A DNA stretch of 64,000 nucleotides from Shinisaurus crocodilurus (GCA_021292165.1 CM037879.1:159805278-159869277); one strand, 5' to 3'; counted from the stretch's first letter, positions 1 to 10,153 are shown. Numbers and translations are program-made. Notes: generated by a model from the sequence alone, not told the origin.

Positions 1-165
1 AGAGGGAGAGCGCATATTGAAATGTGCATTTTTCAAAAAATGCACATTTTCATGCTTTAATCAACGGGCAGAAAGTGCACACTTTTGAGAAATGTACACA
101 AAGTTATGCACTTTCCCCATTCGAATGAACCGAAAAACATTCCACAAACAAAAATGGGAGTGACC
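1..165. repeat. degenerate TGTGCATTTTTCAAA-type repeat, edge of window
   Basis: The stretch is built from loosely repeated, partly self-complementary motifs such as TGCATTTTTCAAAAAATGCA, and matches in style the stretches near 15960-16170 and 60000-60150. The 60000 copy lies inside a hAT with readable ends, so this is probably the interior of a related non-autonomous element whose left end is outside the window. No termini are visible here. Confidence 0.4.
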
Positions 166-738
166 CGAACCGAGCTTTAAAGCAAAGTTTGGAGAATTTC
201 AGCAAGTTCTCCCATCCCTGCTTCAGAGTGGTGATCTGTTGTTGGAAGTGCGCTCTCTCTCTCTCACACACACATTTGCTCACTGCTGCCACTAATGCAA
301 ATACAAACGACCAGCAATTGCTTGGCACAGGTGCCACACTGGAGGAGGAGAAAGGGGAGAGGGAGACGTCACAGCAGGGCCTTTCTGTATCCAGGGAAAA
401 GCGGGGAGGCTTCAGGCTTTCAAGATTGGAGATCACTTGGCACGGCAGGAACACTGAAACAATTCCTCTAGAGTCCTGCTTATTTTAGGGTGTTTTCTCC
501 GCTTTTGCTCAAGCACATTGTTTCTATGGCAATGATAGTGTGTGGGGAATAAGGTCGGGGAGTTTTTTTGTACCTTAAAAAAAGAAGTTCAATCCTATGT
601 GTGTCTACCCAGAAGTGAGTCCCACTTCTGTGGGACTTTCTCTAAGGTAAATGTGCATAAGATTGCAAACTGAGAAAGAAGGGCAGGGGGCTGGATAGAT
701 GGATGCTGTATGCTGTGGGATGTTTAAAGACTATAGTA
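166..738. other. unassigned single-copy-looking DNA
   Basis: It contains a short CT/CA run near 252-274. The two overlapping open frames (99 and 116 codons, opposite strands) have no recognisable domain and no splice context. I see no gene. Confidence 0.5.
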
Positions 739-817
739 CCGTATTTTTCGCTCCATAAGATGCACCGGACCATAAGACACACTTACCATATGGTACCAAA
801 AAAAAATTTTTTTTTTT

Positions 818-1240
818 AAATCAGCTGTCCCATGGGGAATCAGCTGAGAGGCGCCCTGCCCAGGAGGCCTCCGCTCTTCTGGACCAGCAGAGGAAAGTAA
901 AATAAAAATAAAATAATAATAAAAAATTTATTATTATTATTAATAATAATAATATTTTTTTAAAAAAAATAAATCAGCTGTTCCGTGGGGAATCAGCTGA
1001 GAGGCGGGGGCTTCCCTGACCAGGAGTCCTCTGCTCTTCCGGACCAGAAGAGGAAAGTAAAACAATAAAAATAAAATAAAATAATAATAATAATAATTTT
1101 ATTTTTTTTAAAATCAGCTGTTCCACGGGGAATCAGCTGAGAGGCGGGGGCTTCCCCCGCCATGCCCAGGAGTCCTCCGCTCTTCCGGACCACCAGAGGA
1201 AAGTAAAATAAAATAAAATATTTTAAATATATTATTTTAT
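818..1240 (+). repeat. left tandem units of the TIR element
   Basis: Three units start at about 818, 971 and 1111. Each has two AATCAGCTG motifs, a GC-rich core ending in a CTCTTCCGGACCA-like string and GAGGAAAGTAAA, then an A/T spacer of variable length. Their period is about 140-153 bases. Confidence 0.8.
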
Positions 1241-4200
1241 AGGGGACTATAAAGACCAGGCCCCAGCTGACCCGGGCATCTCCTCACCACAACTGCTGGG
1301 GAGAAGAGCAAGCCAGGCAGGTGGGTCCAGCTCTGCTGCTGCTGCCGCCGCCTGTGCGAGGCCAGCCCACCCCACCGCACCTGTGGGACTGCTGCCTGCC
1401 CCCTGCAGGCCCGGGCTCAGCCGGGAGCCGCCTTGCCCCACCTGCAGCTGCTTGGAAGGGGACTATAAAGACCAGCCCCAGCGGGGGCGGGTCCGCCGCC
1501 GGCGGGGTCGCCACCGAAGGGGCGACACCAAAGGGGGCCGCCCCTTTGGGGGAGCCACTTCGGGGGTGGCACGAGGGCGAGGGCCTGTCCCCCTGCTGTT
1601 GGGGATATAGGTGGGGCTGGGAGTTTTTAAGAGGCCCTTCCTTTTTGAAGGGTTGGGGCTTTTTAGGGGTTGATTTTAGGGGTGGGTCTCCCGCCTGACT
1701 GGCGGAAGCGAGGGGGCATGTGTCTCTCCCAGGGAGATAGTGGGGGGAGTTCTGGGGGGCAAACGGTACCAACGTTGAGCGGCAGGCGCTGGCAGAGCGC
1801 TAGGGGCAGGCCACGCCGAGTAAGGGGAACAAGGGATCGATGCTTAATATCCATCCCTTGTTCCGGGCCTGCCCAGAGCCAAGGGATAACTGGGGGATGT
1901 GTTGCTCCTCCCCCCACCCTGCGTTTGCTGTTGTGCAATGCCAGGTCCGTTACCCAAAAAACATCTCTCATCCATGACTTGATCATGGATGAGGGTGTGG
2001 ACCTGGCATGTGTTACGGAAACCTGGCTGGACGAGGCCGCTGCTCCAACTCTGGCGGCCTTGTGTCCGGCCGGTTTCTCGTATGCCCAGCAGCCAAGGGT
2101 TGGGGGACGGGGAGGGGGAGTGGCTGTTATCTACCGGGAGTCCTTGGTCCTCACCAGACTCCCTCTCCGGGAGACCAAGTTTATTGAGTGCATGTACTGG
2201 AAGTTGGGTCCAAAGGGCAGCCTGGGGATTCTGCTCGTGTACCGTCCACCCCGCTACACGACAGACTCCCTGGCCGAGGTGCTGGAGGTGGTCTCCGATG
2301 TGCGTGTGTTGTCCCCCAGGCTAGTGGTGCTGGGGGACTTCAACGTGCATTCGGGGGCTTCCCTCACTGGGGCACCTCGGGACTTTATGGAGACCATGGC
2401 TTCCTGGGAGCTGCACCCTGTATTAACTGGACCTACCCATGTAGCCGGTCATGCACTGGACTTGGTTTTTGTTTCCAGAGAGGGGGGAAATGATCTGGAG
2501 ATCGGGGGTATATCCACCACCCCCTTGTCATGGTCAGACCACTATCTGGTGGGGTTGGATTTCTCGGTGCCACAACCCCTCTGCAGGGGTGAGGGACCTA
2601 TTAGAATGGTCCGCCCCAGGCGTCTTATGGATCCGGATGGATTCCTGAACGCGCTTGGGGAATTGGAGCACACAAACGGTAGCTCGGTCGAGACCCTGGT
2701 GAATGACTGGAATGCTGCAATCACCAGGGCATTAGACCGAGTTGCCCCGAAGCGCCCTCTTCGCCTAAACAGAGCTTGCGCGGCGCCATGGTTCACTCCG
2801 TCGCTGCGAGCTCTGAAACAAGAGGTGAGAAGGCTAGAGCGCCGATGGCGAAATTCCCGCTCCGAAGACGATCGAACACGGGTTAGAGCTGCATCTTCAG
2901 CCTACCGGGTGGCGGTGAAGGCAGCAAAAAAGAATTTCTATGCTGCCTCCATTGCGTCTGCAGAGTGCTGCCCCAGGAGGCTGTTCCAAGTGGTCCGGAG
3001 TCTGGTCGGTCCAGTCGCTCCGGACCCACTGGAACAGTCAAAAGCCTCCTGTGAGGCTTTAGCGAAGCACTTCGCAGATAAAATCGATCGGATTAGGAGT
3101 GGGATATCGTACGTCGTGGACACAGGGAGTGAGCGGGAGGAGGCCAATGGCAGACCAGTTTTGTGGGATCGGTTTCGGCTTCTTCCTTCTGATGAAGTGG
3201 ACAAGGTGCTTTCATCTGTGAGGCCGACCACCTGCTTGCTTGACCCTTGCCCATCCTGGCTCATCATGAGCTGCAGGGAGAGACTGGGTGAGGGGATCAA
3301 GGCGGTGGTGAATGCCTCCCTCGAGGAGGCAGTGATGCCATCAGCCCTCAAGGAGGCAGTAATAAGACCGCTTCTAAAGAAGCCCTCCTTGGATCCCCAG
3401 GATTTAAACAACTTTCGCCCAGTCTCCAATTTACTATTTCTGGGCAAGGTGATCGAGCGGGTGGTGGGTGCTCAGTTGAAGGCACACTTGGATGAAGCCG
3501 ATTATTTGGATCCGTGCCAGTCGGGCTTCAGGTCTGGACATGGGACGGAGACGGCCTTGGTCGCCTTGGTGGATGATATGAGGAGGGCTTTGGATAGGGG
3601 CGAATGCTCCTTTCTAGTCCTCCTCGATCTCTCAGCGGCTTTTGATACCGTTGACCACGGTATCCTCCTGGACCGTCTGGAGGGGTTGGGCTTGGGAGGC
3701 ACTGTATTGCAGTGGTTCCGGTCCTTCCTCTCTGGAAGGTATCAGAGAGTAGTTCTCGGGGAGGAGGCTTCAGACCCTCGGCTGCTCACTTGTGGAGTGC
3801 CGCAGGGTTCCATCCTCTCCCCGATGTTATTCAACATCTACCTCAAGCCGCTGGGAGCTATCATCAGGAGGTTTGGGGTGCAGTGTCATCAGTATGCGGA
3901 TGACACGCAGCTCTACCTCTGTTTTAAGTCCTCACCGAGGTTGGCCGTTGAGACCCTGTCCAAGTGCCTGGAGTCAGTGGCTGGCTGGATGGGAAGGAAC
4001 ATGCTGAAACTGAACCCCGACAAGACCGAGGTACTTCTGGTGGGGGACAAGGGAAGGTTAGGGGATGTTGACCTGGTGCTGAATGGGGTACATCTACCCC
4101 TGAAGGACCATGTCCGCAGCTTGGGGGTCATTCTAGACTCCCAGCTGTCCATGGAGGCTCAGGTGGCAGCTGTGAGCCGGGCGGCGCTGTATCAACTCCA

Positions 4201-4862
4201 TCTGATACGGCAGCTGCGCCCCTACCTTCCTAATCACCTGCTCCCATCAGTGGTTCATGCCTTGGTCTCCTCTCGCCTAGACTACTGTAATGCGCTCTAC
4301 GTGGGGTTACCCTTGAAGACGGTCCGGAAGCTTCAGCTGGTACAGAACGCGGCGGCTCGCCTGATTAAGGGCAGCCACCGGCGTGATCACATCACGGCAG
4401 TGCTTAATGAGTTGCACTGGCTACCAGTTGCTTGCCGAGCCGAATTCAATGTGTTGGTTTTGACCTTTAAAACCCTGTACGGCTCCGGTCCAGTATATCT
4501 CAAGGAGCGCCTCCAGCAACATCAAGTAGGCCGCTCAACAAGGTCTGCCACGGACGGCCTTCTCCTTATCCCATCAGCCAGAGCAGCCAGGCTGGTGGGG
4601 ACTAGGAAGAGGGCCTTCTCTGTGGCGGCCCCCACATTATGGAACTCCCTCCCTAGTGACCTTCGCCATGCCCCCTCCGTGATGAGCTTCCGCCGTGCAG
4701 TAAAAACATGGCTGTTCAGGCGGGAATATGGGGTGGGTTAGGTTTTTAATGAGAATTTTTATATTGTTTTAATTATTATATTTTATTGTGTTTTACTGTA
4801 TTTTAATTGTACATTGCCCAGGGTGGCCGGGCGACCGGCCAGATGGGCGATTGATAAATAAA

Positions 4863-4885
<23 letters not shown>
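1241..4885 (+). mobile_element. L2-clade non-LTR retrotransposon, near full length
   Basis: It has a GC-rich 5' leader, one long frame with apurinic-type endonuclease then reverse transcriptase (1670-4741), a short AT-rich 3' untranslated region, and a terminal TAAA-rich microsatellite (about 4853-4885). The single endonuclease-RT frame and simple-repeat 3' end, with no long poly(A), fit the L2 clade of the CR1/L2/Rex group. The 5' end is either 1241 or 1459, because the string GGGGACTATAAAGACCAG occurs at both places. No separate ORF1 is evident in the leader. Insertion into the tandem array of the surrounding TIR element dates it as the younger of the two. Confidence 0.88.
1670..4741 (+). 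CDS. L2-type endonuclease/reverse transcriptase, uninterrupted
   Basis: The 1023-codon frame encodes the protein that nicks target DNA and copies the element's RNA at the nick. The endonuclease domain covers roughly residues 85-295: start LLLCNARS near 86, catalytic glutamate in TETW near 115, GDFNVH near 222, and SDH near 288. The reverse transcriptase covers roughly residues 520-850: FRPVSN near 582, AFDTVDH near 657, the GVPQGSILSP block near 707, and the catalytic YADD near 742. The C-terminus keeps the L2-typical blocks RLDYCNALY, QLVQNAAARL, LHWLP and APTLWNSLP. No frameshift or stop interrupts it, and the catalytic residues of both domains are present. Translation may start at any of several in-frame ATGs before residue 85, so 1670 is the earliest rather than a proven start. 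This is a transposon gene, not a host gene. Confidence 0.93.
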   Translation: MILGVGLPPDWRKRGGMCLSQGDSGGSSGGQTVPTLSGRRWQSARGRPRRVRGTRDRCLISIPCSGPAQSQGITGGCVAPPPTLRLLLCNARSVTQKTSLIHDLIMDEGVDLACVTETWLDEAAAPTLAALCPAGFSYAQQPRVGGRGGGVAVIYRESLVLTRLPLRETKFIECMYWKLGPKGSLGILLVYRPPRYTTDSLAEVLEVVSDVRVLSPRLVVLGDFNVHSGASLTGAPRDFMETMASWELHPVLTGPTHVAGHALDLVFVSREGGNDLEIGGISTTPLSWSDHYLVGLDFSVPQPLCRGEGPIRMVRPRRLMDPDGFLNALGELEHTNGSSVETLVNDWNAAITRALDRVAPKRPLRLNRACAAPWFTPSLRALKQEVRRLERRWRNSRSEDDRTRVRAASSAYRVAVKAAKKNFYAASIASAECCPRRLFQVVRSLVGPVAPDPLEQSKASCEALAKHFADKIDRIRSGISYVVDTGSEREEANGRPVLWDRFRLLPSDEVDKVLSSVRPTTCLLDPCPSWLIMSCRERLGEGIKAVVNASLEEAVMPSALKEAVIRPLLKKPSLDPQDLNNFRPVSNLLFLGKVIERVVGAQLKAHLDEADYLDPCQSGFRSGHGTETALVALVDDMRRALDRGECSFLVLLDLSAAFDTVDHGILLDRLEGLGLGGTVLQWFRSFLSGRYQRVVLGEEASDPRLLTCGVPQGSILSPMLFNIYLKPLGAIIRRFGVQCHQYADDTQLYLCFKSSPRLAVETLSKCLESVAGWMGRNMLKLNPDKTEVLLVGDKGRLGDVDLVLNGVHLPLKDHVRSLGVILDSQLSMEAQVAAVSRAALYQLHLIRQLRPYLPNHLLPSVVHALVSSRLDYCNALYVGLPLKTVRKLQLVQNAAARLIKGSHRRDHITAVLNELHWLPVACRAEFNVLVLTFKTLYGSGPVYLKERLQQHQVGRSTRSATDGLLLIPSARAARLVGTRKRAFSVAAPTLWNSLPSDLRHAPSVMSFRRAVKTWLFRREYGVG

Positions 4886-4893
<8 letters not shown>

Positions 4894-4913
4894 TAATAAT
4901 TTTATTTTTTTTT

Positions 4914-5150
4914 AAATCAGCTGTTCCACGGGGAATCAGCTGAGAGGCAGGGGCTTCCCCCGCACTGCCCAGAGTCCTCCGCTCTTCCGGACCAGCAGAG
5001 GAAAGTTAAAAAAAAAAAAAATTTTTTTTTTTTAAATCAGCTGTTTGGCGGGAATCAGCTGTTCCACGGGAATCAGCTGTTTGGTGGGGGCTTACCCCGC
5101 CCTGCCCAGGAGTCCTCCACTCTGGACCAGCAGAGGAAAGTTAAAAAAAA
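4914..5150 (+). repeat. right tandem units of the TIR element
   Basis: Units starting at about 4914 and 5034 continue the array seen at 818-1240. The second contains an extra internal copy of the AATCAGCTG module. Their presence on both sides of the L2 shows that the LINE landed inside the array. Confidence 0.75.
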
Positions 5151-5453
5151 AAATTCTTTTTTTTTTTTTTACTGTATTCACTCCATAGGACGCACAGACA
5201 TTTCCACCTAGTTTTTTTTGGGGGGAAAGTGCGTCTTATGGAGCGAAAAATACGGATATGTAAAATAATAAGAATTGTTCCACTAAGCATATACAAAGCG
5301 TCTTTCCTTCAGTCGTACATAACTGCAGTTCAAATAATACCATCATCACCACACTGAATCAGCCAAACTTTCTATGGGGAAACCTCTGTACTTGATTCTA
5401 AAGTAGCGGTGCTGCTGCTGTAAAATTCAATAGTCCAAAATTGCCTAACAAAA

Positions 5454-5702
5454 GAGCCAGTGTGGAGTAGTGGTTAGAGTGTTGGACTGGGACTCGGGAG
5501 ATCCGGGTTCAAATCCCCGCTCAGCCATGAAACCCACTGGGTGACTTTGGGCCAGTCACTGGACTCTCAGCCTAACCTACCTCACAGGGTTGTTGTGAGG
5601 ATAAAATGGAGAGGAGGAGGAGGATTATGTACCCGCCTTGGGTACCCCTTGCAGGGGCATAAATATAATAAATAAATAAAAATAAAAATAAATAAATAAA
5701 TA
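5454..5702 (+). mobile_element. tRNA-derived SINE (Sauria/Squam type), copy 1
   Basis: The head begins GAGCCAGTGTGG. It has an A-box-like region (about 5468-5486) and a good B box, GGGTTCAAATCC, near 5506. The body contains TGACTTTGGGCCAGTCAC and CTACCTCACAGGG, and the tail is a TAAA-rich simple repeat. Four more copies lie at 22053, 32617, 44364 and (reverse) 50299. RNA polymerase III would transcribe it from the internal boxes and a partner LINE would mobilise it. Confidence 0.9.
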
Positions 5703-6137
5703 ACACCACCACCACCATTGTTACCCGGCTTTCTTGGAGCATGTCTAACTCTGCAAAGAGCTGCCCGGCCAGTTGCTACTGGGCAGCTGTGCTGCTGCCC
5801 TGGGCCATTGTAGGCACTGAGGCCCCTGGCAGGTGGAAGAGCAGGCACATTGTTTGCTGACATGCCAGATGGAGTGGCACAGGCCTTCCTTGCTTGTTGC
5901 TTCCTCTAAGCTGGCCCAGGCCCCTTACCTTGGGGAAAATAGATGTGGTTTTGCTTGTACAGTAATGTATGTGGGGGGGGGGCTTGGCCTGGCCTGGCCT
6001 GCTTGCTTGAGTGTGTCTGGACTGGAGCTCCTTGGCTCTGCCGTCATCTTTCTGGAGTGCACCTACTTTTTGCATGATCCATGTGGCCAGACCCTGGTGG
6101 GTACCTGGTCTTTCTTAGCAACAGAAGTTTGTGCTAG
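5703..6137. other. unassigned
   Basis: It holds short (ACC)n and G8 tracts and no recognisable gene. Open frames of about 100 codons here lack known motifs. Confidence 0.5.
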
Positions 6138-6200
6138 GTTAGAGAAAAGTGAAAGTCTTGTGGCAGCTTAACAACTCACACATTTATTGTGGCATAATAA
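6138..6200 (+). repeat. fragment of the GTCTTGTGGCACCTTAA element
   Basis: The string GTCTTGTGGCAGCTTAA followed by ACACATTTATTGTGGCATAA matches the element at 25580-25785. Only the left half is present. Confidence 0.6.
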
Positions 6201-6943
6201 ACTTCCATGGACTGTATAAAAGGTTATTTTTAAAGGGGTTGCTTATCAGGTAGGTGGAAAAAATGGCACCTTTTGAAATAATGGTATAGGAGTCATGATG
6301 CTATCTGTTGCATCTGGTGCCCCTAGACTACCTAGCTTTTTGCCCACATATGCTTCTACTTCTGCTGCCTCCCTTAAATCTTTTTTCTTGAGGTTTTATT
6401 TTTATTTTTTTGCCCCCGAAACCAAATGCCTTCCTCTTCCCTCTCCAAACATCCCTTTTTTTTACAAATGGAAGGGAGATCCTTTAACGACATATGTGCA
6501 CACAGACACATTTTAGAGTCAGAGATAGCAAATTATTCATTATTTAATGTATTACTGTTGTATTTTCACTGCCAGGAAAGGGGAGAGACAGTTGTGAGAT
6601 CTTTTGCCTCAGTGGTGAAAATAACTTGACTGGCTTTTGGGTCTTATTCACTTATTCACCTTGGGTAGGGTGTGGGGGACGGTGCCATTTGCTGTTCTGT
6701 CTCAGGCAGCAGCAAAATGTCTTGGGCTGGCCCTGTTGAGCCCTAAGATACATCACAATTGCATTGCTTAAACCTTTGTTAGAAGCTGATGTAGTTGAGA
6801 CCTGGTCTACACAAGCAGCAGAATGGGGTGGGTGGAAAAGTCCCAAGTAGGGTGGCCACTTATACATCGGCAGAAGAGAGGACAGAGTTTTGCATAACAT
6901 TTGCTTATGCTTTTTTATATGTATAGGTGCACGCTTAGAAATA

Positions 6944-7193
6944 CAGGCAGTCCCCAGGTTACAAATGAGTTAAAGAATGTCTTTAAGTCAAATTTGTATG
7001 TAAGTCGGAACAGCATAGCATTCTATACGTTAAAATCGGCATTTACGCAAATTGCGTAAATTACTCAAATTGCGTAGTATACTATGCTATGCTATGTGCT
7101 CTATGTAAATGATGTAGCGCTGAGGAACCCTGAAGTCCGTTCTTAAGTATGGGTTGTCTGTAAGTCAGATATTCTTAACTCGGGGACTGCCTG
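6944..7193. mobile_element. Tigger-like (Tc1/mariner, pogo branch) MITE with TA flanks
   Basis: The left end CAGGCAGTCCCCAGGTTA and the reverse complement of the right end, CAGGCAGTCCCCGAGTTA, are inverted repeats, each bordered by TA, the target duplication of this superfamily. The 250 bp length leaves no room for a transposase. A diverged relative sits at 55853-56085. Confidence 0.85.
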
Positions 7194-7195
7194 TA

Positions 7196-8018
7196 GTTAC
7201 GAGAATTTAAATAGCAAGATTGTGACCTGTGTGCCTGCACACTCGGATACTGATGAGCAACTCCCAGGCCATTGCTCTCCCTTGTCCCTTCTGATGGCTT
7301 TTTATCTTTAAATCAAAGTTGGACTAAACAGCCCTTCAAACAGAGGACATCTTCAAAAAGAATATGGATCTCAGACAACCCTTAAAAGAAGAGGACTGTA
7401 ATCTGTAAAGTGGGACACATGGCCACCCTAGTCCCAAGGTAGTTGAATGAACTCTATCATTTAAGACTGCTGATGGAGAGAAGTCACCTTTGCGAATGCT
7501 TCCCTACATTAAAAATGCTCTACACTCAGAAAACTAGTACTGCGGGGAGTGGATTCAGTAGGACTTCTCAACCTGATGTGCTAGTTTTTGCTTACCTTCA
7601 GGAACAATTAAAAAAAGGCCCCCTGGAATCAGAAGTGGTACAGTTCACTCTACCATCTCAGGATTCTACCACATCATTCCACTGTAAGTGTAGGCCACGC
7701 CAGGCCTGATATTTACCATCTGGAGTCAAAGAGGAGGAGTGTAGGGGAGATAACTAGGTCTCTTGTGGCTACCAAGCTGGCCTAGGTCTAGAACATTTTG
7801 ATGCTGAGCCTAGCACCATGGTCTTTGTAGTCCAGTGGTTTGGAAATGGACCTCATCACTTTGTTATCGCTTCCAAAGTTGTGATTTCAAAATGGGCTTT
7901 GGTATTTTCAAGTGTTCGTTTTCAATTCTATCTTTGTAAAGGTGTTACCTCTGTCAAGGTTACACAATAAATAAATACCTCCTGTGACTCAACAAGGGCT
8001 TGCTAGTTCAACAGCATC
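7196..8018. other. unassigned
   Basis: No repeat with readable ends and no supported exon. The 88-codon frame at 7443-7709 has no recognisable domain. Confidence 0.5.
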
Positions 8019-8155
8019 GAGGACCCTTCTATAAATTAGGGCTTGTTTTTCTGGAGCTGAAACTTATTTCACATGACCCCAGGCACCTTACACCACTCTC
8101 TCTCTCTCTTCCTCCAACACTGAAATGATTTGTAGCCTTCTTCCATTTCAAGGAC
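8019..8155 (+). repeat. local direct duplication, copy A
   Basis: From CCCTTCTATAAATTAGGGCT to CTTCTTCCATTTCAAGGAC, this block is paralogous to 8866-9003 in the same orientation. Agreement is roughly 85% by eye, with differences concentrated in a CT/CA-rich middle. Confidence 0.8.
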
Positions 8156-8865
8156 ATAATTAAGAATGCTAATTTAAGGTGATATCATTCTTGATGATGA
8201 AGAGCAGCAGTAGGAGTACTCAATGTGTTTTTAAATAACTTTTGCCTCATCTATAAATAAAAGTAATTTACAATTTTGGCAACTACTTAAGGCTGAAGTC
8301 TCTCCCTTAGCAGGATGTGTAATTATATGTGGATAATCCTTCAGGTTGAATGAGAAAATATAGCTTAAAAACACTTTTCTCTGCAAAAGACAATAACATA
8401 TGCTTTTGACAAGGAATGGAATGGGATGCTGTGCCAGGACCATTCGTTTTTTCCCAATTACACATTAATATCCTCTAAAAGTAAGTCATTGTCCTCATTA
8501 ATGCCTCTTATGAATTATTAGGGCTTTCATCCTTTGGTTTGGTTGCAAGGTTCTTAATTAATGGCGGGCCTGCATTTAAACAGATATCATATTTTATTTT
8601 GATTGCCAGCTGATAATGTAATACAAATGCCAATCCATAATTTTGTTTTAATGAATGTGCAACCTCTGGTGCTGTATGGATTCAGTAACTGAAAGTTAAT
8701 TAGTATATGTAAGGCAAATTAAAGCTTCCAAGCACCTCTTGCAGGTGTTCAGTGCACCATAACTGAAGAGGCTGAATTTTAAAAATTCAATTTTGATATT
8801 TCAAAATCATATATGTCAGAATCTCAGCTTCAGACCAGGCACAGCCTACCTCTGTTCACAGATAG
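8156..8865. other. AT-rich unique-looking DNA, candidate conserved non-coding element
   Basis: It lacks simple repeats and transposon ends and has several homeodomain-type TAATTA cores (for example CTTAATTAATGG near 8552). Such texture is common in vertebrate regulatory deserts, but conservation cannot be judged from one genome. Confidence 0.3.
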
Positions 8866-9003
8866 GAATACCCTTCTATAAATTAGGGCTTATTTTTCTG
8901 GAGGTGAACCTTATTTCACATGACCCCAGGTACCTTCCACCTCCCTCCCCCACCTCTTCCCAATATCGAAATTATTTGTAGACTTCTTCCATTTCAAGGA
9001 CTT
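8866..9003 (+). repeat. local direct duplication, copy B
   Basis: Second copy of the 8019-8155 block, about 850 bases downstream. Whether it is a local duplication or two members of a dispersed family cannot be told from the window. Confidence 0.8.
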
Positions 9004-9206
9004 CATGTATGTCATATTCTCAGGGTATTCATGGATAGGAATACCACAGGACACATTGACAGACCTACATTAATCTGGCAGCCACCAATCATGCACCTTG
9101 CAAAGGGCTTCTGGGGATGAAGAGATTATGACTGAGTAGGAATTTGTGCTGTTCTGTCCTTTGTCCAAGTCTAGCCATGTATCCACAGCACCACACTGAC
9201 TCTTGG

Positions 9207-9400
9207 ATCAAGGGTTCATAGGCACATGGAAGCTGGCTTACACCGAGGCAGATCATTGGTCCATCTAGCTCAATATTGTCTATACAGACTGGCAGTGGCT
9301 TCCCATGGTTTCCAAGAGGGGCATTCTCCAGCCATACCTGGAGCTGCTGGGGATTGAACTTGGGACCTTCTTCATGCAAAGCATTAAGCTGTGGCCCTTA
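9207..9400 (-). mobile_element. tRNA-Ala-type SINE, reverse orientation
   Basis: On the minus strand it begins with a tRNA-like head (CTTTGCATGAAGAAGGTCCC region). It continues through the TGCCAGTCTGTATAGACAAT and GATGGACCAATGATCTG body and ends near GAAGCTGGCTTACACC. The same order is seen at 52984-53166. It is diverged. Confidence 0.8.
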
Positions 9401-9547
9401 TATATTATTGTATTATTATATATAATATCTGATCTATTTATTATATTATCATATTCCCTACATTATAGAATGGGTGGTCTGACCACCCTCTCTGTCCATA
9501 AAATCTTGAAAGTTGCTAGTGAAGACTGGTTAGCCTAGAAGAGCCTT

Positions 9548-9655
9548 TGCCAATGCGGCACCCTACAGATGTTTTGGACTACAGCCCACATTTTAGGGTT
9601 GGGTTGGGTTTTGAGAGTCCAAATGTTGTTGGACTAGATCTCCCATCATATCTGA
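9548..9655. mobile_element. diverged hAT MITE of the TTGGACTACA type
   Basis: CAGATGTTTTGGACTACAG near one end and an inverted GTTGGACTAGATCTCCCATC near the other mark the short palindromic hAT MITE family also seen at 32179-32314 and 58800-58924. Termini are too eroded to place exactly. Confidence 0.5.
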
Positions 9656-9675
9656 CTAAATAATAGCCATGCCAG

Positions 9676-10148
9676 TGTAAGATCGACTGGGGTTCAAAGC
9701 TTACCCAGCAAGTGACTCCCAGTACCACAAACGGAAAGAGGAGAGAGTAGCAGTTTTAAAGATTAAGGAGTTTATTTGTAGGACCCAAAACATGGGATTA
9801 AGGCAATCAATGCAGGCATCTCTTATGCAGAAGAGATTATTCTGTCTCACTACATCATTGCAGAGACAAAGTTGTCCAGTGAAGAAAAAACAAGTGAAGA
9901 TCCCAACTCCAAGACCCAAGCAGGTCTCAAATTCCAAGTAAAAGTGAGAAGTGAGTCTGTACCTTTATAGGAAGAACCCTATACCTATAAATAGGATATT
10001 ACTCATCAATTGTGCAACACTTATATAACCTGTTGTACATAACCTGTTGTCTTCAATCTGTCCCATGACTCTGACTCATAGACCCCTTGGGACTGTCAGG
10101 AGACTTTTTGCACTCCATCCGCTTCTGCACCCCACACTAAACCTAACA
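9676..10148 (-). mobile_element. solo LTR of an endogenous retrovirus-like element
   Basis: The 473 bp segment begins TG and ends CA and is bordered on both sides by the 5 bp direct repeat GCCAG (9671-9675 and 10149-10153). Read on the minus strand it starts TGTTAGG and ends CTTACA, with a TATA-like CCTATAAAGG before a polyadenylation signal AATAAA, the order expected of an LTR. No internal viral genes flank it, so it is the remnant of recombination between two LTRs. Class cannot be assigned without the internal region. Confidence 0.82.
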
Positions 10149-10153
10149 GCCAG

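Larger units (their letters stand above)
739..5255. mobile_element. TIR DNA element with tandem internal units, interrupted by an L2 LINE
   Basis: The left end (739-765) and the reverse complement of the right end (5229-5255) both begin CCGTATTTTTCGCTCCATAA and agree over 27 bases with one mismatch. The motif CCATAAGACGCAC recurs just inside both ends in direct and inverted copies, like transposase-binding subterminal repeats. Inside are tandem units starting AAATCAGCTGTTCC at about 818, 971, 1111, 4914 and 5034, each followed by an AT-rich spacer. The L2 at about 1241-4885 splits the array. No transposase frame is present, so this is a non-autonomous element. A clean target-site duplication could not be read (left flank ends AGTA, right flank begins ATAT), so the superfamily is left open. 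Confidence 0.8.

Noticed and set aside
731..5263. Target duplication for the large TIR element
   Set aside because: CTATAGTA and ATATGTAA do not match at any sensible length, so no superfamily was assigned.
9596..9614. Telomere-like GGGTTGGGTTGGGTT run
   Set aside because: It is a short pentanucleotide slip (GGGTT rather than TTAGGG) inside a MITE remnant, not an interstitial telomere repeat.
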